Origin: Streptomyces sp. ISL-11
GTDB lineage: Bacteria > Actinomycetota > Actinomycetes > Streptomycetales > Streptomycetaceae
Length of the DNA: 32,483 nucleotides
NCBI RefSeq assembly: GCF_018614525.1
Contig: NZ_JAGGOL010000150.1
Location: 1-32,483 of the forward strand
Reading direction: 5' to 3'
Positions 1-7,593 of this stretch are shown here, in pieces. The notes beneath the pieces were generated by a model, which was not told the DNA's origin, made no database searches, and worked only from the letters and a program-made list of their open reading frames with translations. A program made the translations under genes and the position numbers. Positions within the stretch are counted from its first letter, which is position 1. Each line of letters begins with the position of its first letter.

Positions 1-1212
1 GGCCTCGGCGGGGTGCCGGGCGACGTGGCTGAGCGCGGTGCCGGCGCAGCATTCGGCGAGGGCGGCGAGCGCGGCCCCGGCGGTGTCGACGCGCGGCGCG
101 AGCGCCTGGGCCGCGCCCCGGGCGTGTTCGAGGATTCCGGCGGCGTTGCCCTCCAGGTCGCGCAGCCGTTCGAAGGCGGCGGACTCCGCGTCCAGGCGCC
201 GGTTGGCGCTGGTGCAGTGGGAGCAGATCTCGTCCAGTGCCCGGCGCCGGATGTCCTCGTCCTCGTACGGGGCGTCGTCCAGCCGCTGCCGCAGCCGGAA
301 GGCGACGGCGAGCTCGCTCTTGGCGTACACCACCGCCTCGGCGAAGGGCCGCGTCGCCTCCTGGCCCAACTGGACCGTGGCGAAGAGGAGTTCCTCGGCG
401 CTGGTGCGGACCGCGTCGTCGGCGGCGACGAGCGTACGGGCGGCCTCGGCGTCCAGGGCGGGCAGCGGGGTGAGCGGCTGGGCCATGCGGGCCAGGCCGG
501 GCGGTGTCGTCGGGGCGAGGACGGGCCGTCGCAGGGTGGCGCGGCGGCGGGCGGCCCGGCGGGAGCAGACGTAGAGGGCGGTCAGGCACACGAGGGCGGT
601 CACGGTCGCCGGCAGCCACACCTGGCGGTTGCCGGGGACGAGCCCGACGGCGCCGGGGTCGCTGTCGCCGGGCGAGATCGCGGGCGGCCGGACCGGCTCG
701 CCCCGCAGCACGGCGCCGTAGCCGTCGGCGGCCCCGATGGCCGCGCCGGCCCAGTCGTGCTGGGCGATGGCCGGGGCGATGGCGGCGGCCTCGACCTCGT
801 GGAGCTGGGCGCGCCGGAAACCGGAGTCCTCGGCCGCCGAGACGGCGTACTGGTGGCCGTGCGTGGCGACGGCCAGGAGCACGTCGCGCGGCCCCAGACC
901 GTTGCGGTCGGCGGTGGCGTCCGCCCAGGCGTGCGCGGAGCGCCCGGAGAAATCGCGCACATAGGTGACGTACAGCTGGACGTGGTGGGTGGTGCGCAGC
1001 CGGTCGAGGGCCGCGGCGACCTGGCCGCGGCGCTGGCCGAGGGCGCCCACGGTGTCGGTGATCCGGCCGCCGGTGTCCAGGTCGAGCGGCGTGTCGGCGC
1101 GGGCGGCCGGGCCCGGGAGCAGCAGGGCGCAGAGCGCGACGAGGGCGAGGAGCACCCTGCCCGGGGCCCGGCCCGGCGCCCCCGGCGCGTACCGCCTCGA
1201 AAGCCGCGTCAC
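1..1212 (-). CDS. TPM-domain membrane protein, C-terminus cut by window edge
   Basis: An open frame of 404 codons runs from a GTG at 1212 to the window edge, so the C-terminus is missing. Residues about 1-39 are a signal peptide (basic start, Leu/Ala-rich core, Ala-Arg-Ala before Asp). Residues about 44-180 fit the TPM fold (TLP18.3/Psb32/MOLO-1 family): start 'LDTGGRITDTVGAL', a 'VQLYVTYVRDFSG' strand and 'NGLGPRDVLLAVA'. A transmembrane segment follows near 200-220 (LPATVTALVCLTALYVC), then an Arg-rich stop and a long Ala/Glu/Arg-rich, probably helical cytoplasmic part. This is the usual actinobacterial layout: extracytoplasmic TPM, one helix, cytosolic coiled coil. Its function is unknown; family members are linked to membrane-protein turnover or stress. 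The gene lies 79 bases downstream of sdhB on the same strand. The start is uncertain because no clear ribosome-binding site precedes the GTG. Confidence 0.8.
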   Translation of the reverse strand, partial: MTRLSRRYAPGAPGRAPGRVLLALVALCALLLPGPAARADTPLDLDTGGRITDTVGALGQRRGQVAAALDRLRTTHHVQLYVTYVRDFSGRSAHAWADATADRNGLGPRDVLLAVATHGHQYAVSAAEDSGFRRAQLHEVEAAAIAPAIAQHDWAGAAIGAADGYGAVLRGEPVRPPAISPGDSDPGAVGLVPGNRQVWLPATVTALVCLTALYVCSRRAARRRATLRRPVLAPTTPPGLARMAQPLTPLPALDAEAARTLVAADDAVRTSAEELLFATVQLGQEATRPFAEAVVYAKSELAVAFRLRQRLDDAPYEDEDIRRRALDEICSHCTSANRRLDAESAAFERLRDLEGNAAGILEHARGAAQALAPRVDTAGAALAALAECCAGTALSHVARHPAEA

Positions 1213-1291
1213 ATTTGGGAGCGTATGGCGGTAGTGCCCGACTCGCTACCGGGAGCTCGGGGTCATATACGGTGCGTGTCCGCGCCCCGGC

Positions 1292-2059
1292 TCACGCCCC
1301 CCTGCGGCGGATCTTGCTGCCCAGCCAGACCAGCGGGTCGTACTTGCGGTCCACCGCGCGCTCCTTCAGCGGGATCAGCGCGTTGTCCGTGATCTTGATG
1401 TGTTCGGGGCAGACCTCCGTGCAGCACTTGGTGATGTTGCAGTAGCCCAGCCCGTGGTCCTCCTGGGCGGAGCGCTTGCGGTCGATGCCGGCCTCGGCCG
1501 CCGCGTCCAGCGGGTGCATGTCCAGCTCGGCGACGCGCATCAGGAAGCGGGGGCCGGCGAAGACGTTCTTGTTCTCCTCGTGATCACGCACCACATGGCA
1601 GGTGTTCTGGCACAGGAAGCACTCGATGCACTTGCGGAACTCCTGGGAGCGGCCGACGTCCTCCTGGAGCATCCGGTACTCCCCGGGCGCCAGCCCCTGC
1701 GGCGGCACGAAGGAGGGCACCTCGCGGGCCTTGGCGTAGTTGAAGGACACGTCCGTCACCAGGTCCCGTACGACCGGGAAGGCGCGCATCGGGGTGACCA
1801 CGACGGTCTCGGCGGGGTCGAAGACCGACATCCGGGTCATGCACAGCAGCCGCGGCTTGCCGTTGATCTCCGCACTGCACGAACCGCACTTGCCCGCCTT
1901 GCAGTTCCAGCGGACGGCGAGGTCGTTGGCCTCGGTGGCCTGGAGGCGGTGGATGACGTCCAGGACGACCTCGCCGTCGTTGACGGCCACGGTGTAGTCG
2001 ACCAGGCCACCGCCGTCCGCGTCGCCCCGCCAGACCCTGAAGTGGGCGTCGTAGCTCAA
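1292..2059 (-). CDS. sdhB: Succinate dehydrogenase iron-sulfur subunit SdhB
   Basis: A 255-residue protein that carries electrons from the SdhA flavin to the membrane quinone site. The plant-type [2Fe-2S] ligands are C53, C58, C61 and C73 (NCKAGKCGSC...C). The C-terminal ferredoxin-like domain has C144, C147, C150 and C154 (CIECFLCQNTC) and C207, C213 and C217 (CNITKCCTEVC), giving the usual [4Fe-4S] and [3Fe-4S] sites. I chose the TTG at 2059 because it overlaps the sdhA stop as TTGA and gives a normal family start (MSYDAHFRVW); the frame is open further upstream only as a shadow of sdhA. The four-base overlap implies translational coupling to sdhA. Length and sequence fit the short, Rv0247c-like actinobacterial form. 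Confidence 0.95.
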   Translation of the reverse strand: MSYDAHFRVWRGDADGGGLVDYTVAVNDGEVVLDVIHRLQATEANDLAVRWNCKAGKCGSCSAEINGKPRLLCMTRMSVFDPAETVVVTPMRAFPVVRDLVTDVSFNYAKAREVPSFVPPQGLAPGEYRMLQEDVGRSQEFRKCIECFLCQNTCHVVRDHEENKNVFAGPRFLMRVAELDMHPLDAAAEAGIDRKRSAQEDHGLGYCNITKCCTEVCPEHIKITDNALIPLKERAVDRKYDPLVWLGSKIRRRGA

Positions 2060-4002
2060 GGTGTCGTCAGCTCCTCGTCGGTCAGGTACTTCACCAGCTC
2101 CTCCTTCTCGAAGAGCGCCAGCAGGTCGGCGCGGATCGGGGGCATCGCACGCCGCTCCAGGCGGATGCGGCCCAGCAGCGGGTCGGCGGCGGCCGGGCCG
2201 GCGCTGTCCTCCGCCAGCCGGCACACCAGGTTGAGCTGCCGCCACCGCCGGTCCATCCCCGGGTGGTCGTCGCGGGTGTGCCCGCCGCGGCTCTCCGTGC
2301 GTTCCAGGGCCGCGCGGGCCACGCACTCACTGACCAGCAGCATGTTGCGCAGGTCGATGGCCAGGTGCCAGCCGGGGTTGAACTGGCGGTGCCCCTCGAC
2401 ACCGGCCCGCCGGGACCGGGCGCGCAGCAGCGCCAGCCGGCGCAGCGCCTCCTCCATCTCCGGGCCCTTGCGGATGATGCCCACCAGGTCGTTCATCACC
2501 TGCTGGAGCTCCTGGTGGACGGTGTACGGATTCTCCGCCGGTCCCTGGGAGACGGCCGGGTCGCCGCCCTCCACGCTGAACGGGCGCAGCGCCTCCGCCT
2601 CGGCCGCCTCGACATCGCTCTCGGTGACGTCGGGCCGGGCCGCCCCGGCGAGCCCGGCCGCGTACCGGGCGGCGTGCAGCCCGGCCCGGCGGCCGAAGAC
2701 CAGCAGGTCGGAGAGGGAGTTGCCGCCCAGCCGGTTGGAGCCGTGCATGCCACCGGCGACCTCGCCCGCGGCGAAGAGGCCGGGCACGCCGGTCGCGGCG
2801 GCGGTGTCGGGGTCGACGTCCACGCCGCCCATCACGTAATGGCAGGTGGGGCCGACCTCCATGGGCTCGGCCGTGATGTCCACGTCCGCCAGCTCCTTGA
2901 ACTGGTGGTGCATGGACGGGAGCTTGCGGCGGATGTCCTCGGCCGGCAGCCGGCTGGAGATGTCCAGGAAGACCCCGCCGTGCGGGCTGCCCCGGCCCGC
3001 CTTGACCTCGGAGTTGATGGCGCGGGCCACCTCGTCGCGGGGGAGCAGCTCGGGCGGGCGGCGGTTGTTGTCGGGGTCCTTGTACCACCGGTCGCCCTCG
3101 GCCTCGGACTCCGCGTACTTCTCCTTGAAGACGTCCGGGACGTAGTCGAACATGAACCGCTTGCCGTCGCTGTTGCGCAGCACCCCGCCGTCGCCGCGCA
3201 CCGATTCGGTGACCAGGATGCCCTTGACGGACGGCGGCCAGACCATGCCGGTCGGGTGGAACTGCACGAACTCCATGTTGATCAGCGACGCCCCGGCCAT
3301 GAGCGCGAGGGCGTGCCCGTCGCCGGTGTACTCCCAGGAGTTGGAGGTGACCTTGAAGGACTTGCCGATGCCGCCGGTGGCCAGCACCACGGCCGGGGCC
3401 TCGATGACGAAGAACCGCCCGGCCTCGCGCTCGTAGCCGAACACGCCCGAGACCCGGCGGCCGTCCTTCAGCAGCCGGGTGACCGTGCACTCCTGGAAGA
3501 CCTTCAGGCGGGCCTCGTGGTCACCGAACTCCCGGTGGTCCTCCTGCTGGAGGGAGACGATCTTCTGCTGGAGGGTGCGGATCAGCTCCAGGCCCGTACG
3601 GTCGCCGACGTGCGCCAGCCGGGGGTACTCGTGCCCGCCGAAGTTGCGCTGGGAGATCCTGCCGTCCTTGGTGCGGTCGAAGACCGCGCCCCAGGTCTCC
3701 AGCTCCCAGACCCGGTCGGGGGCCTCACGGGCGTGCAGCTCGGCCATCCGCCAGTGGTTGAGGAATTTGCCGCCGCGCAGGGTGTCGCGGAAGTGGACCT
3801 GCCAGTTGTCGCCCTCGTTGACATTGCCCATGCTGGCGGCGATGCCGCCCTCGGCCATGACCGTGTGCGCCTTGCCGAAGAGCGACTTGCAGATCACCGC
3901 GCAGCGCATGCCCTGCTCGCGGGCCTCGATGGCGGCCCGCAGGCCGGCGCCGCCGGCGCCGACCACGACCACGTCCCAGTCCTGCCGGGCCGTATGCGAC
4001 AT
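2056..4002 (-). CDS. sdhA: Succinate dehydrogenase flavoprotein subunit SdhA
   Basis: A 648-residue FAD enzyme that oxidises succinate to fumarate on the cytosolic face. Residues 11-26 form the Rossmann dinucleotide site (VVVVGAGGAGLRAAIE). H46 in 'AHTVMAEGG' is in the position of the histidine that binds FAD covalently. 'FHPTGM', 'HYVMGGVDVD' and 'GGNSLSDLLVFGRRAG' are the family's substrate and FAD motifs. The C-terminal helical domain contains 'LAIDLRNMLLVSE' and 'SRGGHTRDDHP'. The ATG at 4002 lies 18 bases after the sdhC stop, with an AGGGG ribosome-binding site about 11 bases upstream. Middle gene of the operon small protein-sdhC-sdhA-sdhB. The size and neighbours match the mycobacterial Sdh1 type (Rv0248c) rather than the classical four-subunit enzyme. 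Confidence 0.96.
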   Translation of the reverse strand: MSHTARQDWDVVVVGAGGAGLRAAIEAREQGMRCAVICKSLFGKAHTVMAEGGIAASMGNVNEGDNWQVHFRDTLRGGKFLNHWRMAELHAREAPDRVWELETWGAVFDRTKDGRISQRNFGGHEYPRLAHVGDRTGLELIRTLQQKIVSLQQEDHREFGDHEARLKVFQECTVTRLLKDGRRVSGVFGYEREAGRFFVIEAPAVVLATGGIGKSFKVTSNSWEYTGDGHALALMAGASLINMEFVQFHPTGMVWPPSVKGILVTESVRGDGGVLRNSDGKRFMFDYVPDVFKEKYAESEAEGDRWYKDPDNNRRPPELLPRDEVARAINSEVKAGRGSPHGGVFLDISSRLPAEDIRRKLPSMHHQFKELADVDITAEPMEVGPTCHYVMGGVDVDPDTAAATGVPGLFAAGEVAGGMHGSNRLGGNSLSDLLVFGRRAGLHAARYAAGLAGAARPDVTESDVEAAEAEALRPFSVEGGDPAVSQGPAENPYTVHQELQQVMNDLVGIIRKGPEMEEALRRLALLRARSRRAGVEGHRQFNPGWHLAIDLRNMLLVSECVARAALERTESRGGHTRDDHPGMDRRWRQLNLVCRLAEDSAGPAAADPLLGRIRLERRAMPPIRADLLALFEKEELVKYLTDEELTTP

Positions 4003-4020
4003 CAGGAGAGCCCCTGTTCC

Positions 4021-4851
4021 CTAGAAGAAGCGCGGATCGTCGAAGACGCCACTGGCGACCAGATACACGTAGAAGTCGGCGGCCGCCACGCTGATCAGCG
4101 AGAGCCAGGCGAGCTGCATGTGCCGGGCGTTCAGCGAGCTGACCCAGCCCCACATGCGGTAGCGCACCGGGTGCTTGGAGAAATTGCGGATCCGGCCGCC
4201 GACGATATGGCGGCAGGAGTGACAGGAGAGGGTGTACGCCCAGATCAACGCGATGTTGACGAGGAGGACGAGCGTTCCGAGCCCCATGTGGCCCCACGCG
4301 CCGTGCTCGTCGCGGAAGCCCAGGACGGTGTCGTAGCTCAGGATGCCCGCGACGATCACCGCGAAATAGAAGAAGTAGCGGTGGATGTTCTGCAGGACCA
4401 GCGGGAAGCGGGTCTCGCCGCTGTACTTCGCGTGCGGCTCGGCGACCGCGCAGGCCGGGGGCGAGGCCCAGAAGCCCCGGTAGTAGGCCTTGCGGTAGTA
4501 GTAGCAGGTCAGCCGGAAGCCCAGCGGGAAGATCAGGATCAGCAGGGCCGGCGAGAGGCCCCACCACGATCCGAAGACCGGCCAGTCGGCGCCGCCCTCC
4601 ATGGGGACGCAGTTCTCGGCGACGCAGGGGGAGTAGAACGGCGAGACGTACGGGGCGGCGTAGTAGTCGTCATTGGCGAAGGCCCGCCAGGTGGAATAGA
4701 CGACGAACGCGAGCAGTCCGGCGGCGGTGACCGCCGGCGCCAGCCACCAGCGGTCGGCGCGCAGGTGGCGGGCGGGGATCGCGGCGCGCGAGGGGTGGTG
4801 GACACCACCGCGCGCGTCGGGGGCGGCTTGGGGGTCGGTGCCAGTGGCCAA
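4021..4851 (-). CDS. sdhC: Succinate dehydrogenase membrane anchor, type F (Sdh1-like), with CHxCxH motif
   Basis: A 276-residue membrane protein with five hydrophobic segments, about 37-57, 96-116, 153-177, 187-211 and 243-266. It occupies the place of the single large membrane subunit seen in the mycobacterial Sdh1 operon (Rv0249c-Rv0248c-Rv0247c). At the end of the fourth helix is C210-H211-S-C213-R-H215, a compact set of two Cys and two His. Published work on Mycobacterium smegmatis Sdh1 found a membrane-embedded Rieske-type [2Fe-2S] cluster with His ligands in SdhC; I infer this motif supplies ligands here, with H157 and H188 as other candidates. C76 and C81 lie in the loop after helix 1 and could form a disulfide. 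The start is TTG at 4851, preceded by GGAG at six to seven bases spacing. Confidence 0.88.
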   Translation of the reverse strand: MATGTDPQAAPDARGGVHHPSRAAIPARHLRADRWWLAPAVTAAGLLAFVVYSTWRAFANDDYYAAPYVSPFYSPCVAENCVPMEGGADWPVFGSWWGLSPALLILIFPLGFRLTCYYYRKAYYRGFWASPPACAVAEPHAKYSGETRFPLVLQNIHRYFFYFAVIVAGILSYDTVLGFRDEHGAWGHMGLGTLVLLVNIALIWAYTLSCHSCRHIVGGRIRNFSKHPVRYRMWGWVSSLNARHMQLAWLSLISVAAADFYVYLVASGVFDDPRFF

Positions 4852-4920
4852 GAGGGACTCCGGGAGGAGCGGGGAATGGTCGGTGCCTGACTGCCGCGGT
4901 GCCTGGGCGAATCGGGCGGG

Positions 4921-5205
4921 TCAGGGCGCGCGCCGGTCGCAGGCCCCGAGGCCCTCCTCCTCGGCGTCCTTCCACAGCGACGCGTCGTAGGGCGCCTCGG
5001 GGATGGGCACCGGCTCGGGGCGGGGGCGCTCCCGGGGGTGGAACTCGCGCAGGAGGGTGACGCTCTCACGCAGGTGCGCGGCATCGGTGCGCACGCGCCG
5101 CAGCTCCAGGTCGGTGCTGCCCAGGTGCTTCTCCAGCCGCGCCAGCGCCCGGCCGAGATCGTCCAGACAGCGCTGTACTGCCGTCACTTCGTCGTTCAGG
5201 GACAT
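4921..5205 (-). CDS. Small coiled-coil protein, first gene of the sdh operon
   Basis: A 94-residue hydrophilic protein that I do not recognise. Residues about 1-55 (start MSLNDEVTAVQRCLDDLGRA) show a heptad-like pattern of Leu and Val with many charged residues, typical of a coiled coil. The remainder is Pro/Glu-rich (RERPRPEPVPIPEAP), ending in an acidic helix and a basic tail. There is no signal peptide or membrane segment. I chose ATG 5205 over the in-frame GTG 12 bases upstream because GAGGG sits at a good distance before the ATG. The gene lies 69 bases upstream of sdhC on the same strand and probably shares its transcript. A role with complex II, such as assembly or regulation, is only inferred from position. 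Confidence 0.75.
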   Translation of the reverse strand: MSLNDEVTAVQRCLDDLGRALARLEKHLGSTDLELRRVRTDAAHLRESVTLLREFHPRERPRPEPVPIPEAPYDASLWKDAEEEGLGACDRRAP

Positions 5206-5247
5206 GCTTGCCCTCACTTCCGCGGTCGGCGGTTGCGGGTGGCGACG

Positions 5248-5277
5248 ATGTTGCGACTGAGAGTGTCGCGCGTCACA
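5248..5277 (-). promoter_or_regulatory. Candidate promoter for the sdh operon
   Basis: Read on the minus strand, TGTGAC (5277-5272) and CAACAT (5253-5248) are separated by 18 bases, a weak match to the main vegetative sigma factor pattern. It would place the transcript start near 5241, about 36 bases before the first codon of the small coiled-coil gene. The -35 lies in a partly symmetrical GTGT...ACAC stretch that a repressor could use. Support is only by position and partial consensus. Confidence 0.28.
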
Positions 5278-5445
5278 CCCCTCCGGGGGAAGATAGCGAT
5301 CGCACCTTCGCCGGAACGGGTTCGCCGCGCGGCCGGGACCTGCTGAAACGTTCGTCCACGTGGGTGGCGTGCGCCCGGGAGGCGCCGTGTCGGCGCGTCA
5401 TCACACCGACTGTCGCATTCAGTGGTGAGCAGTAGATGCGATCAA

Positions 5446-5460
5446 CGGCGCATTGCGCCG
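5446..5460. repeat. Perfect 7-base inverted repeat upstream of the orphan binding-protein gene
   Basis: CGGCGCA-T-TGCGCCG is a perfect palindrome with a one-base centre, 43 bases before the ATG at 5504. It is a possible operator or a short hairpin in the 5' untranslated region. The rest of 5206-5503 holds the candidate sdh promoter on the minus strand and otherwise shows no gene; I see no convincing plus-strand promoter. Confidence 0.4.
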
Positions 5461-5503
5461 AACGTGATCGATCGGCAGTCAGCCCCGTCGGCGGAGGTAT
5501 CCC

Positions 5504-7438
5504 ATGGCCCCCCTCTCGACCCGCAGGTCCTCAACGCGCCGGTCCGCCGCCCTGCTCGCCGTCGGCATCGTGCTGCCGCTGTCCGTCCTGGCCGCCTGCT
5601 CCCAGGGCGGCGACGACGAGGCCGAGGGCACCCTGACACGACCGGACATCGCCGCCACCTCGCGCGGCAGGGTCGCCGACGGGGGCTCCCTGCGCTGGGC
5701 GGTGGACGCGCTGCCCGCCACGCTCAACGCCTTCCAGGCCGACGCGGACGGGATCACGCAGCGCGTCACCGGAGCCGTCCTGCCCACCCTCTTCACCCAG
5801 GACGAGCGCGGCCGTCCGCAGCGCGACGCCGACTACCTGGCGGCGGCCGACCTCGTCCAGCGCGAGCCCCGGCAGGTCGTCGTCTACAAGCTCAACCCGC
5901 GAGCCGTCTGGAACGACGGCAAGGCGCTGTCCGCCGCCGACTTCGAGGCGCAGTGGAAGGCGCTGCGCGGCCGGGACCGGGCCTACTGGACGGCGCACAA
6001 CGACGGCTACGAGCGGATCGACCGTGTCGAGCGGGGCGCGGACGCCCACCAGGTCAAGATCACCTTCGCCAAGCCGTACGCCGACTGGGCCTCGCTCTTC
6101 AGCCCCCTCTACCCCCGGTCCGTCATGCGGACCCCCGACGCCTTCAACGACAGCGCCCGCAACGACCTCAAGGTCTCCGCCGGCCCCTTCCGGGTGGGCC
6201 CGCGCTCCAACCGCGAGGGGACCCTCACCCTCGTACGCGACCCGAAGTGGTGGGGCGACCGGGCCAAGCTGGACAAGCTCGTCCTGCGGGCCGCGTCCCG
6301 CGACGAGCGCGCCGAGTCCCTGGCGGCCGGCAAGCTCGACGTCGCCGAGGTGAGTCCGGCCGCCGCCGCCCGTATCACCGCCGCCGGCAAGCACCGCGAG
6401 AAGGGCGGGGAGGGCAAGCGGACCGCGGTGCCCCCCGCGGACCGCCGGCTGCGCGGGCTGGTCGTGCGCAAATCCCTGGAGCCCTTCTACACACAGCTCG
6501 CCCTCAACGGCGCCTCCGGCCCCCTCGCCGACGAACGGGTGCGGCGCGCGGTGGCCCGGGCCATCGACCGCGACGCCGTCGCCACGTCCGTCCTGAAGCC
6601 GCTGGGCCTGCCCGCCGCACCGCTGGGCAGCCACGTCTTCATGGCGGGCCAGCACGGATACGAGGACAACAGCGACGCCATCGGCGGCCCCGACCCGAAG
6701 GCGGCGCAGGCGCTGCTCGCGGACGCGGGCTGGCAGGAGAGGAAGGAAGGGACGGCGAAGGGGGCCTCCGGGCGCGGCACGGCGGGGAGGAAGCAGGCCG
6801 CGGCCCCGGGCGAGGGGCCCGGCACCGAGGACGCCGGCCGGGGCGACGCCGGAGCCGACGAGAAGGGCTCGCGCGACAGCGGGGGCAAGGCGGCCGCCGC
6901 CCCGGTCCGGATGAAGGACGGCAAGCGGCTGACGCTCCGGTTCGTGCTGCCGGAGGGCGCGGGCGCGGAGGTGCTGCGGTCGGTCGGCGAGCGCATCGCC
7001 CGGCAGCTGGACGCCGTGGGCATCCGCACCGAGATCAGCAAGGTCGGCGACGCCGGCTACTTCAGGGACCACATCGCCGCGGGCACCTACGACCTGGCCC
7101 TCTACTCCTGGCCCGCCACCGCCTACCCGGCCACCGACGCCCGCCCGGTCTTCGCCAAGCCCCAGCCCGCCGCCGACGGCTCGCTGCTGGTGGAGCAGAA
7201 CTACACCCGGGTGGGCACGGACCAGATCGATCAGCTCTTCGAGCAGGCGTCCACCGAGCTGGACGCCGACGCCTCCCGCGATCTGGTCGGGCGCGCGGAC
7301 GCCCGGATCTGGGCGGCAGCCGGTTCGATTCCGCTCTACCAGCGCCCCGAGCTGGTGGCGGTGCGGCCCGGTGTGGTCAACGCCGGGGCCTTCGGACTGT
7401 CCTCACCCCGCTATCAGGACCTCGGCTTCCGGAAGTAA
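5504..7438 (+). CDS. Orphan peptide ABC transporter substrate-binding lipoprotein (family 5) with low-complexity insertion
   Basis: A 644-residue extracytoplasmic solute-binding protein of the OppA/DppA class. Residues 1-31 are a basic lipoprotein signal ending in the lipobox LAAC, so C32 would be lipidated. Family 5 features follow: 'GGSLRWAVDALPATLNAFQAD', 'WNDGKALSAADFEAQWKAL', 'SAGPFRV', 'ADERVRRAVARAIDR' and a C-terminal 'IPLYQRPELVAV'. Residues about 412-467 are a Gly/Ala/Glu/Lys-rich stretch inserted exactly where family members continue from 'LLADAGW' to 'KDGKRLTLRFVLP'. The ATG at 5504 is preceded by GGAGG. No permease or ATPase genes adjoin it; typA follows 155 bases later. It may serve one of the nearby transporters or one elsewhere. 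The substrate is unknown. Confidence 0.88.
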   Translation: MAPLSTRRSSTRRSAALLAVGIVLPLSVLAACSQGGDDEAEGTLTRPDIAATSRGRVADGGSLRWAVDALPATLNAFQADADGITQRVTGAVLPTLFTQDERGRPQRDADYLAAADLVQREPRQVVVYKLNPRAVWNDGKALSAADFEAQWKALRGRDRAYWTAHNDGYERIDRVERGADAHQVKITFAKPYADWASLFSPLYPRSVMRTPDAFNDSARNDLKVSAGPFRVGPRSNREGTLTLVRDPKWWGDRAKLDKLVLRAASRDERAESLAAGKLDVAEVSPAAAARITAAGKHREKGGEGKRTAVPPADRRLRGLVVRKSLEPFYTQLALNGASGPLADERVRRAVARAIDRDAVATSVLKPLGLPAAPLGSHVFMAGQHGYEDNSDAIGGPDPKAAQALLADAGWQERKEGTAKGASGRGTAGRKQAAAPGEGPGTEDAGRGDAGADEKGSRDSGGKAAAAPVRMKDGKRLTLRFVLPEGAGAEVLRSVGERIARQLDAVGIRTEISKVGDAGYFRDHIAAGTYDLALYSWPATAYPATDARPVFAKPQPAADGSLLVEQNYTRVGTDQIDQLFEQASTELDADASRDLVGRADARIWAAAGSIPLYQRPELVAVRPGVVNAGAFGLSSPRYQDLGFRK

Positions 7439-7593
7439 CCGCAGCTCACAGTGGGTGTGAGCAGGCTGAGGCGGCCGAAGTCGGCGCAGCCCCGTACCAT
7501 GGAGGCGAGAGGCCGTGGCGTGTCCTGCCCGGCAGGTGGGTGTACCAGAGGGTGCGCCCGGCCATCCACGATTCCGGGAGAAGCGCCGCAAGT

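Noticed and set aside
1229..1251. CGGTAG/CTACCG inverted repeat between sdhB and the TPM gene
   Set aside because: Only 6 bases per arm with an 11-base loop; too weak to call a terminator or operator.
2263..4890. 875-codon open frame on the plus strand opposite sdhA-sdhC
   Set aside because: It is antisense to clear complex II genes. High-GC codon bias leaves long stop-free frames on the opposite strand; its translation is Gly/Ala/Val/Arg-rich with no family motif.
7444..7462. GCTCACA/TGTGAGC hairpin just after the orphan binding-protein stop
   Set aside because: A 7-base stem with a 5-base loop and no further pairing is too short to call a terminator with confidence, although its position fits one.
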